This document shows, one piece after another, positions 1 to 9,948 of a stretch of 64,000 nt of DNA. The position numbers were made by a program, and so were the translations under genes. The first letter of the stretch is position 1. Each line of letters opens with the position of its first letter. A model generated the notes under the pieces. The model was not told the origin of the DNA, made no database searches, and was given only the letters and a program-made list of their open reading frames with translations. The stretch spans positions 1,236 through 65,235 of the forward strand of contig QEOQ01000204.1 in assembly GCA_010279815.1 (NCBI GenBank). Direction: 5' to 3'. The stretch comes from Brachionus plicatilis. Its lineage: Eukaryota > Rotifera > Eurotatoria > Ploima > Brachionidae.

Positions 1-1350
1 GCGGCGCCGCGACCGCTTTCTCGCTTTTGACGGCGGCCGGCGGCGTCTCTTCGCCGCGCTGAAAATGCACCGGCGGGTTCACGTTCAGCTGGGCCCGGCC
101 GCCCATCCGCTGCATCGCCCACACTCTGAGGCACTCGCGGGGCGCCTGAGCGCTCATCTTGTGCCTCAGCATCAGCTCCTGCATCGGCTCGAGCACACTG
201 CAAATTTTCAAGTACTTGACGGCGCTGGGCACGAGGCCCGCTTTGGCTATGTTGGCGGACAGCTTGTCCAGCTGGTTGTTGTCGCGCAGGCCGCAGAACG
301 CCGACCGAGGTATCAGCTCTTGGTGACGTTTGATGGCGAATGTGAAATTTTTTATTTTGATGGTGTCGAGGATGAGCGAGCCGGCCGCCTGCGGCATGCT
401 CGCCTCCAGCACACACTCCAGCATTAGCGTTCCTTCGACGCACAGCTTGGCGTACATGGGCCGGCCCATTTTGCAGTTCATCACACACGAGTCCGACTCG
501 TACACAATCGTTTGCTGATGGGCGGCCGTGTTCGCTATGCTCAGTATGTGGCCGCGCAGTATCTGAAAGCTCAGCTCCATGCACTCGTCTTCGGAGAACG
601 AGCGGAAGAAGCGCGGTATGAGCGCGCGCGACAACGAGTAATTTTTGGTCACGTTCTCCTCTTGAACGTTGCGGATGTTGAGTCGGGCGTTGTCGTCAAA
701 AAATTCGTTCACAAACGAGTCGTACCACATGTGACACTGGTTGGGCTCGTGGTGGGGATGGCGCGACGGCACCAGCAGATTGTCGGAGCGGCTCGCCAGT
801 CGTCTGTTCATTTCGTACACGCGAAACTCGGGCTGCAGTTGAATCGGCAGGTTGATGACCTGTGGCGGTGGCGGCGGAGGAGGCGGCGGCGGCGGCAGTG
901 GATGCGGCCCGTGGGCCTGGTACTGGTGGTGAGCTGCCGAAGCCGGAATTTGATTGAACTGCGAATGCATGAATTGAGGAGGATGGCCAGGATGGTGGCC
1001 AAAGTTGGCCGTTCTCGGCACCATGCCTACTTGCGGATTCATTGGGGCCACGATCGGCGACTGCGGCTGCCCCGGCGGCGGCATTTGTTGGTGCGGGGCG
1101 GCCGGGCTGGAGTTGGTCTGGTTAATAGGGCCGCCGCCGCCGCCGCCTCGCTGGTTACCGAATTGCTGGTACTGTGTCTGCTGTTGACCGCCCATGGCCG
1201 CCCATTGTTGTTGCTGCTGAGCGAAGTTTGCCTGGTGGTTTACTAAGGGCGACTGTGGTGGCATTGTTGGTTGCTGCTCAGGCATTGTGTTCTGATTTGC
1301 CTGGTTTGGGTTGGTTGCAGGCGGCCCCTGAGCAGGGTCCCCTTTATTTT
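1..1350 (-). CDS. LDB1: LIM domain-binding protein (LDB1/Chip), 3' part, partial
   Basis: Nuclear adaptor that dimerises and bridges LIM-homeodomain and LMO factors. Read on the minus strand from 1350 down past the window edge, one open frame runs without a stop. It starts with a Q/P/G-rich tail (long polyPro near 855-895, polyGly near 1130-1145), then enters the conserved LDB dimerisation domain: 'MWYDSFVNEFFDD', 'LIPRFFRSF', 'MGRPMYAKLCVEG', 'IKRHQELIPRSA' and 'KYLKICSVLEPMQELM' all match vertebrate LDB1/2. The LIM-interaction domain lies beyond base 1. A polypyrimidine-AG acceptor (CT at 1351-1352 on plus) places an intron upstream, so the start codon is not seen. Oddity: this exon is far more GC-rich than any other gene here, with GC-ending codons. 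Family identity is sure; the exact paralogue is not. Confidence 0.93.
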
Positions 1351-1795
1351 CTTTAAAAAAGACAATTAATTTTGCTCCAGGACAATTTTTTTTTTTATTT
1401 ACTTTTTTTCCCTATTTTTAAGCGGTTTGTAAAAATTTAAATAGAAATTTGTTTAAAATTTTATTTTCTAATTGTGTGTGACGTTTGTTGTTTGTCTGAT
1501 CGATTGATGACTATTGAACACTATTATACCATTTAAATGATATTGATTGCCTTTTTTTTTTTTTTTCGCTTTTTCTTGTTTAGTCTAATTTGGTTGTAGC
1601 TGTTGGTTTTTGGTTGGTTTTACTTTTTTTCGTGATTAGTCGTACTCTTAAATTTTTATACATTGCTTTACAATTGAAGATTAATGTCGACTTATTCACA
1701 AGCCAAGACTTTATCGCCAATTCTACATATAATTCAACGCTATATTATCTAAATCTAAATGTTGAAGCTTTAAAATAAATAGAAAACAAAAATTT

Positions 1796-2312
1796 GCGTA
1801 GTATTGTAGGCTACATGTAGCTCTACATTTATTGAAAAAAATTAACTAACAATTGATTAAATTAACTATTTAAACATTTTATTGAGATTTAAATTTCGGA
1901 GATTTTTTTTTTTCTCTGCCGATGTACCATTCATCAAAAAAATGGAACTTGGCATTAGAACAGCGATTATCTTCCTATGGGAACGCGTCAGGACTCGTGA
2001 GTCAAAGGGACTGTAAACAATGGCGTCCAATGACGCAAGTAGCGAGTATAAAAAAAAACTCTATTTTTAACCAGCAATGCTTCTGCAAGCTGACCAAATA
2101 AAACTTGTGTTGTTCTACAAGAGATTAGACTTGTCGCAGAAAAACTATAATACTAAAGAAAAATGTAGCCTACACTACAATTCTACAATGTAGAAAAAAA
2201 ATTTAACGAAAATTTAAATTTACCAATTAAACATAATATTGAGATTTAAATGTTGGTCTTTTTTTTTCTTGGTCCAATGTAGAAATATAGCCTACACTAC
2301 AATTCTACAATG
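1796..2312. repeat. Diverged repeats built on TAGCCTACACTACAATTCTA
   Basis: The 20-mer TAGCCTACACTACAATTCTA occurs in direct orientation near 2166 and 2288. A related inverted version (GTATTGTAGGCTACATGTAG) lies near 1801-1820. The roughly 100 bp after the first and second units also align loosely, sharing an ATTGAGATTTAAAT core followed by a long T run (about 1885 and 2240). This looks like a small diverged repeat array or nested fold-back element upstream of LDB. Confidence 0.55.
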
Positions 2313-3953
2313 ATGAAAACAAGTAATCATTCAACTAGGCCACAAAAAAACAAATACATATAGACTGAATTAATAAAGGACCCATAGCCTGACTTGACAA
2401 TTCTAGGCAACTAAAGTGAAGACAAAAAGAAACAAAAGCATGATGGTAGTGGGGATTGCGTGATGGCGTATGCACAGTCTGTAAAAATAGGTCGTTTTTA
2501 ACATTCCAAGCCATCACTAAGTAGGTCGTGTGTTGGATAAAGTTAATTAAAGTTGACAAAGGGCGCGCCAGGGGCTAATCACAACAATTCCTAGAGAGAC
2601 TTGCACAGCCAACTGTTCTTAAATAGAATAGCATTAATAGCATGGCTCATACTCACGACTACAAAAATGATAATAAAATTATAAACAAGTAGGGAAAAAA
2701 AAAGGAGAGAAAATTGAAAAAAAATAATAATAAATTAAAATTAATGTGTTTATGCTTAAGAGAGTCCTCCGTGTCTCATTGAGCTGAGGCAAAGTAGCTA
2801 TCGTGTCTCCAAGCATGTATTGTAAAGCGTTCGAACTTGCTAAGACCTACATGATGAAGAATACGTACAGCACGACAACTTGAAAATAAAGATGGAGAAT
2901 GGAGCTAATGAAGCGAGACCGATATTTGCTAAAAAAAAAAAAAGAAAAAAAACTAAGACAACATAAAATATTCGCCATAATATATCGATTTTGAAAAAAA
3001 TATGTGCAAGAGACCCGTCCGAACGGACCGTCTTTGTTCTAATTTAAAAAAATATCGTCAACCAATATGAATCTACTCTAATCGCGTTTAGTTTTAAGTT
3101 TGGCTCAAGAAAAAAAAATTTTTTTTTCTTTAACAAATCCTCTAGATTATGATGGCATCTATTATTATAATTTAGGAATAAATTATTAATATTCCAAGTT
3201 TGAACTAATTTTTTTGTGAAGAGAAAGTACAACTTCTATGCAAATAGTTGGTAGAAGAAAAATAAAATATTTCTTTCTCCGCCATGCTTATTTTTGCTTA
3301 GTATTTAAATGGCTGTATGCGTGAATCAATTGAATCAAATCCAAATATAGATTTGAAGGCATATATTATGTTGATTAGCTTATCGTCTGGCTAATTAATC
3401 ATTTTCTGTTTTCAGTTTTTGTTGTTTTGTCTCGGCATGTTTTGGTTGTCAATGGTAATCCGCGCCGAGTGCGATGGACGCAAAAAAAATTATGCGCGCT
3501 TCACTTGCTCCTCTTTAAAATCAAACAAATTTATTTTACAAATTTTCTAATTAGTTTCTCCTTAATTCTTCAACTCTATTCACTAATGAGATTTTAAACT
3601 CTCGAAAATGCTCTCTCTTTTTATCTAAAATAGAAATTGATTACTTTATTTTTTAAATTTGATTACTTTAAATTCCAAATATTTCCTTGAAACAAAATTT
3701 AAAAATTAAATCACTGAAAAACAGCTTCTAGCAAATAAGATAATATAGCTTTAAAAAACTCTACAACTTTTGCTGCTGCTATTGCACTCATTAACTCTGA
3801 ATATTTAGAAAAAAAATTATTTTTATTTTTGCAAGTGCCAATCGAGCTGATGATCTTTGACATGAAAAACAAATTTCTTACCTTCCGATCTTTTAAATCT
3901 TGTCGAAAAATAAATAAAAGTTTATTTTAATAAAATTGAAATAGGGACTTAAG

Positions 3954-4030
3954 TAATGGAAGCCATGTGGACACGATTGGCATGGTCCAGTTTGATCCAA
4001 ATAGAAGCTGTCATATGAAACAAATAAATG
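3954..4030 (+). other. Possible exon relic resembling glycosylasparaginase
   Basis: Between an AG (3952-3953) and a GT (4031) one frame reads NGSHVDTIGMVQFDPN, then a short tail. 'DTIGMV' is the self-cleavage and nucleophile-threonine signature of N4-(beta-N-acetylglucosaminyl)-L-asparaginases. The residues that should follow are not recognisable and no neighbouring exons were found. It could be a pseudogene scrap, a lone exon or chance. Confidence 0.22.
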
Positions 4031-5306
4031 GTAATCAAAAAATGTTTAAAATACTAGAAAAGTGATTAAAAAGTGTGGAAAAAGGTATTCAAAAACACGA
4101 TTTATTAATTATATAACTTTAAAACTATTAATTACTGTAATGAGAAATAGTTAAAAATAGATTACAGGATATACAGAAAATAAATTGAATATTCACTCAA
4201 ATATTTTAGAATTTAATTCAAGATTATTTAAAACTGATTATGAACAAACAAGAATTAAATATTTTTCTAATAAATTTGTGCCCAAAATTCAATTAATCAA
4301 GCATTTCATCATCGAATTTTTTAAATTATTCTAATTAAAACTTCAAATTAATTAATTAATTAGTCTAAAAGCTGATTCATAATTTTATATTAATTACTAG
4401 AATATTTATGCTTTAGGAACAGTTTAAAATTTATTTCTTATTTGTTCAGCGTTCGATGGAACAGTAATTTTTCTAGTTGATAATTAATTGTTAAAAAATA
4501 ATTAAAACACTTAATTTTTGTAAATTGTCAGTTTTTTCTATTTCTTTTGAGTGCAAAAAGTCTTTACCCACTATTTTTATGCTTCGAACACAATTTTGTT
4601 AGAGTAAACTTTCAATTTATGTCTTTGAAAAATATATTATAGATCCAGATCAGCATTGATAAGAATAATTTCAATTAGGAATCAATCAAAGTTGTTTCAA
4701 GTGCTTGAGTGATAAAAATAAAAGCAAAACCGAGATAAACTGTTTGAATTTTTTTCAAGTGACAGTTATAAAAAAAAATTCAAAATTTTGTTTTTTTTTT
4801 ATTTCAAAATAAAAAATCAAATCCATAAAATGATCAATTTAAAATTAAAAAATCACAAATTAAATTTAGTTTGATCTGATCCAGACTAAGCGAACTCAAA
4901 ATTGTCTCAATTAGACGATCTTCTTTCACTAGCTGTTCAAATAAATTATTTACCAAATTCCTTTTTACGCTTAATCTACAGAAAAGAATGTAGAAAAAAT
5001 TCACTAGCAAATATTCCAAAAATTTAAACTTACAATTTCAATATAAATAAACACACAATCGGCCATTCGCTCGTACTAAATATTATGTTCTCACTGGTCA
5101 ATCTATTTAATAAAAAAAAAAATTAATTTATTCGCTAGTTTTTCTAATACTATTTACTTAAGTGAATAAACAAAATTTTTCACATGATTTTTAAGTGAAT
5201 TCGATATAACAGTATAATTAAATTCGCTAAATTTTAAAATTTGCTCCAAGCTAAAATTAAAATAATAAATTATTAAACAAAAAACATATTTTTCTACTAA
5301 TCTGTA

Positions 5307-7404
5307 CTATTTGACCAGCTTGTCGTAGAATATTTTTCTTCTTATTTGAGTTTGAGACTTTGAGTCAACAGTCGGTAAAACTCGAACAATCTCCTCATCT
5401 GTTTCTTTAATTTTAAAAATTAAATTTTGATTGTATTCACTGTTAGTGTCATTTTCATCAACGACTGACGCTTTTTCCAGCTTTTTGGTTGTTGACTTGG
5501 CCCCAAAAAATTCTCTGATACGAAGTTGCTGTTTAACAGCTTCCTCTTTAAGCTTGGCATAATCAGGCAATGGTTTTTTAGCTTCTGAGCCTAACCCATC
5601 TGGGACTGGTTCTGCCTGCTTCAAAATTTCCTTTGTATTTTCAGCATCTTTTGAATTATCTTTAATTATGTCCTCGAAGCCTCGTAGTTTTTCCAGCATC
5701 TCTTCTTCACCATTGTCATTTTGATCAGAATTTGTTTTGTTGAAGCCTGACGCTTGACTTGTGTAGTCAATGTCACTAAAAAAAGCAGTTTTTGCAGCAA
5801 CTAGTTTATCACATGCTTCTAAATGTTCTTCTCTTTCTCTTTCCTGATTAACACTCGGTCTATCGGATGGCTCTGTTTGTTTCAAATAGGATTTGGTTCG
5901 ATTAGTAATTAATTCCTTAATTCGCTGAATAATAAACTCAATAAAATAAAGTTGGGTTAAATTTTTTTCAGATATTTGAAAAACTTGTGCACCTTCACCC
6001 AACTCTATACATTCATCAACTTTTTTTATTTTAAATAAAAAAATTTTCTTCAAGTTGGTAAAATCGGTTGGTTTTTTGTGAATATCAATTGATTCAATAA
6101 ATTTTTTTTTAAGTTGTTCAGATCGTTCTTTAAGGTCTGAATCAATTTGAGTTTCATTTAGAGCATTACATTTTTCTACTTCTAATGCTTTAGATTCGTA
6201 CTGTGACTCTGTGGAGGGTTCTTGAATTTTAAATTTTTCAGTCCAATCTTTTTCCATTTGCTTCAATTCACTCTCAATCTCAACAACTAAATTTTTATCG
6301 ATTTGCTCCGATGCTACATGATTTGTTGTCTTCTGAAGCGGCTTAGGCTCGAGTTTTTTAGGTTTTGGAACTTTGGTTGAAGGCCAAAATTTAATTTCAT
6401 TTGCCCCGTCACCTTTCAAAAAGTCCGCAGTCTGTCGAAGCCATACTGGAACATTTGAAATCTGAGCTTCCAAATATTTAGATGATTTGTAACATTCATT
6501 TGAGCAATATCTCTAAATTTAGGTATTTTAGAATTTGAAATTTTGTTTTTTATCAATTGAATAATTACTTTTCTATCAGTTAAATCATAAACTTTATTCA
6601 ATTTGGTTGAAATTTGGTATTTTTTTGTAGGAATCTTAAAAATTTGGCTTTAGTAATAGATAAAATAATAAATTAAAAAAGTTGTCTTGTTATGTACCGT
6701 AGTTTCTTGAAAAAAAAAAGTATGTCCTAAAATATGAAAATAGCAAATTCGTGAAATTCAGTATCTTTTAATTTTCTATTAGAATAAAACAATATAACAA
6801 ACTTGGTTTTATTATGTAACTCTTAAAATAAAATAAAAATTATACAATAATTTACTGCATTATTTATTTTCACTTTTTTGTACTCAACTTCAAAAAGTTA
6901 AATTATTGGGCTTAAGAAACACAAAAATCTGGTCGTTTTAGACCAAAATCTAAAATAAAGTTTAACTCAGCCGTAAATAAAGAAATTATTCAAATTTAAT
7001 TTTTCACTTTTTGTTTTCTTAATGCCATAACCTGGATATAAAATTAAAGATTTTGTCAAAAAACTTATTATAAATACTTTCCAAAAACTCTAAATTTAAA
7101 TTCGGTGTTCTTTTATGCTACATTTATAAAAATTTCAATAAATACATTTATTAATTCATGAGAGCAGCATAGATATCCGCACAATTTTGAGACAAATCGT
7201 TCTTCCACAATTTCTTCATAATGATAAGGTTCAATTTGTTTTAGCTTGATTAATTAAGTTTTAAAATATGAATAAATGAAAACGTTGGAAAGTATTTACG
7301 AAAGGAACAATCTCCTTTTCAGGCAAAGTTTCTTGCGATAGCTTGATCACTGTTTTGTCAGCCGCATCCAAAAATTTTTTTTTTTCTTGAATCTTTTTAT
7401 CCAT
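5307..7404 (-). CDS. RPAP2: RPAP2 / Rtr1-type RNA polymerase II CTD phosphatase
   Basis: Removes Ser5 phosphate from the RNA polymerase II C-terminal domain and helps polymerase import. Exons on the minus strand: 7404-7300, 7244-7146, 6634-6569 and 6512-5307, all phase 0, giving about 491 aa. Exon 2 carries 'HYEEIVEERFVSKLCGY' with the first Cys pair; exons 3-4 join to 'NKVYDLTDRK' plus 'RYCSNECYKSSKYLEAQI', giving the second pair of the Rtr1 zinc site (C-x4-C...C-x3-C) and then 'VPVWLRQ', as in human RPAP2. The C-terminus repeats the human tail pattern ('KPLPDYAKLKEE', 'LRIREFF', 'QTQIRRKIFYDKL'). The middle is low-complexity and charged. Intron 2 is about 510 bp, the others about 55 bp. The gene begins 260 bp after the PSMB7 stop on the same strand, and a pyrimidine-rich AG lies 3 bases before the ATG, which could be a trans-splice site. 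Confidence 0.93.
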
Positions 7405-7664
7405 TATCTTGAAAGTTAAAAAATAAATAAATTGAAGTTTGCCATTTCTTCCGAAACAAAGAAGCCTAAATCTTTGTTTCATGCTTTATTTTGAAAATAA
7501 AATTAATAAAAAGTTATTCCTCTAATTTATTATATTCGTCGCTATAAAATTAAATTTTCCAAATACAATTTATTTTAAAGTTGAATGTTTGGAACAACTC
7601 TTTAAGAAAAAAGTTATAAATATAAATATAAATCATATAATAGACAAAGTTTTGAGGAATGTTT

Positions 7665-8772
7665 CTAAGCGATTTCCATTGTTTCTGCTGCTGGCCGAAT
7701 TTCTTTTACGTTCGTGCTCATCACTTCATAATGAACTTTTTTTTCAAATTTTTTCAAAACTTGAGTGGTTTCGCGCTTGTACAAATAATTTCCTTGCCTT
7801 AAAAATAACAATAATTTTCACATTTTAAAATGAAATTAAATAAAAAAATTAAAATTAATATTAAAAATAAAAAACTTAAAAATATTAATAATGACTAATA
7901 CTTGACTCCTCTTTCGTTGGCTACATGATATGGACGAATCATTTCTGCTCTATCTTTGGTGATAACACACAAATCTACATTGCTACCTGAACCCAAATCA
8001 TTGAAAATGCCCGCTCTGATTCCATCAGCGACCAATTCCTTAGCTTCTTCTTCACTCATATCTGGTTTGTAACGATCTTCAAAAACAGCCATAGCAGCCA
8101 AAGAGCCCGAACCCATTGTCACATACGGCAATCTATCACTTGAACCATGTGGATGAATTGAACCCAAATATGGTCCATTTATGTCAACACCTCCTAAAAC
8201 TAATGCAGCGCTTACATGGCCTTGGTACCTAAATAAATACTGGCGCAATAGTCGATTGGCAGAAACAACTCTAACTTGTCTGCCAGAATTTAAACGATGT
8301 AATTCCAGTTGTGAGGCAACCATACGAGTAGTATACTCAGTATCTGCAGCTGTACCAGCACCACAACAGCTTAAAAATAAATTAAGGTTAAAATCAAAAA
8401 AGTTTGAATTTTTTAATTACTAAATATTGGGAGCTATGTAATGAATTTTATGGCAATTTTTTTCAGCTACAATGTTTCCATCAGTAGCTCGAGTATCAGC
8501 TCCTAAAACAACACCGTCCTTTAAAAATTTCTAATAAAAAGATCTTTAAAAACGAAAGAAAATGCTTACTTTGAAAATTACACCAGCAATTGTTGTGCCG
8601 GTCTTGATTGCTTTTGGTACCGTAAAACCTCCTTTTGTCATTAGATATTCATTTCTGTTTTGATTCAAATTTTAAAAAAAATGATTCAAAATTACTTCAT
8701 TCGAAAATATTACCTTTTGCAGTTTTCGAATGAGAAACCGCCGACTTCTGGCTCCTTTATTAAACCTGACAT
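7665..8772 (-). CDS. PSMB7: 20S proteasome subunit beta type-7 (beta-2, trypsin-like)
   Basis: Catalytic beta-2 subunit of the 20S proteasome, cleaving after basic residues. Five minus-strand exons: 8772-8714, 8654-8570, 8530-8421, 8369-7902 and 7797-7665, about 284 aa (human 277). The propeptide opens with '[12 protein letters not shown]'. Processing falls at Gly39-Thr40 in 'KTGTTIAG', making Thr40 the mature nucleophile. Further marks are '[12 protein letters not shown]', '[12 protein letters not shown]', '[16 protein letters not shown]' and '[14 protein letters not shown]'. The last exon supplies the family's C-terminal arm ('[13 protein letters not shown]' and beyond), which wraps the neighbouring beta subunit; without splicing at 7901/7798 the protein would stop early. 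Introns are about 50-100 bp. Subtype beta-2 rather than beta-5 follows from the long C-terminal arm and these motifs. Confidence 0.97.
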
Positions 8773-9948
8773 TTTTTGGTTATCTTTTAGTTTTTTTTTA
8801 AATTAAAATCTTCTAAATGAATTAAGAATTGTGAATTTTTTTTTTTGAAATAGCTCAAGACTAGTAAAAACGTTTAAATTGATTTGCTTAACATTAATAG
8901 TTACATAGTCAATTTTGAAATAGTCTTTTAAATTTTTTTTGTTTTTCAAAACTGTTCACATCATTGATGCAAATACATTTGAACATTTTTCTAATTTTTA
9001 AAATTTAGTAATTATCTTAACATTTAGTTAAATAAAAACTAAATCAATGATTTCTTTTAATTTCTGTCTTAATATTAAAAAATAGTCGATTTTTTAATCA
9101 GACTTTGCAAGAAATTGTTGTTCTTTTAAGATTTTATTTCAATATCGATTTAATAACAGGTTTTAGGTTAATGTAACAGACAAATTTTGATTTTTCACTA
9201 AAAATAGTTTAAAAAATAATATTAAAAATTGTAAATATTTTAAAATAGTCATCAGATATTGAGTATTTTGAATTCGACGAATTCTAAAAAATTCGTCGAA
9301 AATTAAAGCAATTGAGACGCATAATTTTGTAAAATTGATTTCTTTTTAAAAATCAAGCTAGAGATTAATTTAATATTTTAAATAGGCTAATAATCTGTTG
9401 TCCAAGATTGAATATAAACATTTTTAATTTGGAAAAACTTAATTTAATTTAAAATAATAAATAGATAACTAATATTTGAAAAATTACAGTTTTTTACAAA
9501 TTATTTAACAATCATGCATTTTCAAACGAAAAAATTGCTTCTCTTATTGAAAAATATATTTCTATTATCTTTTTAATCAAAAGATTTTTATATATTCTAA
9601 TTCATTTAATTTGGGTTTTCTAGCATGTGATTCCAAAATATTTTTCTGAAAATTTTGAGATTCAAAAATTAAATTTGCTTCCTTAATAGCTAAATATTTT
9701 GAAAGTTTAAATCATTTTTAGGATTTTAGGAAAAATAATAAAGTGTTATATTTCTAACTTTTAGAATATTTTATTTATTTAAAAAATGGCAATTCATTTT
9801 GTTGTTTCTAATTTTAAAAAATGGACAAAGACTATTTTTTATGCTTTGTGATCAAGTTTTACATTTTATCTCCTTGGTTACTATTATCGAAACGATAAAA
9901 AAAAATTTATTCAAAAAAAAAAAAAAATTTAAGAAGTTAAATTAAAAA
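8773..9948. other. Divergent intergenic region (PSMB7 / moonraker)
   Basis: About 1.2 kb between head-to-head genes, so it should hold both promoters. It is very AT-rich. The only clear structure is a perfect 11-bp inverted repeat (TTCGACGAATT at 9273-9283, AATTCGTCGAA at 9290-9300). A polypyrimidine-free stretch ending in AAG lies shortly before the moonraker ATG. Confidence 0.5.

Larger units (their letters stand above)
1351..5306. other. Upstream intron or intergenic DNA of LDB, no gene resolved
   Basis: AT-rich with long homopolymer runs. It probably includes the 5' intron(s), first exon and promoter of the minus-strand LDB gene, but I cannot place them. Slightly less AT-rich islands near 1975-2045, 2560-2580, 2760-2900 and 3440-3520 have no convincing open frame on either strand. 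Repeats at 1796-2312 and a possible exon relic at 3954-4030 are listed separately. Confidence 0.5.

Noticed and set aside
512..1246. 244-codon plus-strand frame rich in Arg/Leu
   Set aside because: Shadow of the GC-rich minus-strand LDB exon, whose protein matches a known domain.
6416..6601. Minus-strand frame starting near 6601 as a separate small gene
   Set aside because: Its first half is RPAP2 exon 3 read through the 55-bp intron; splicing restores the RPAP2 zinc motif.
7589..7828. 79-codon plus-strand frame
   Set aside because: It overlaps the last coding exon of PSMB7 on the other strand, which has clear homology.
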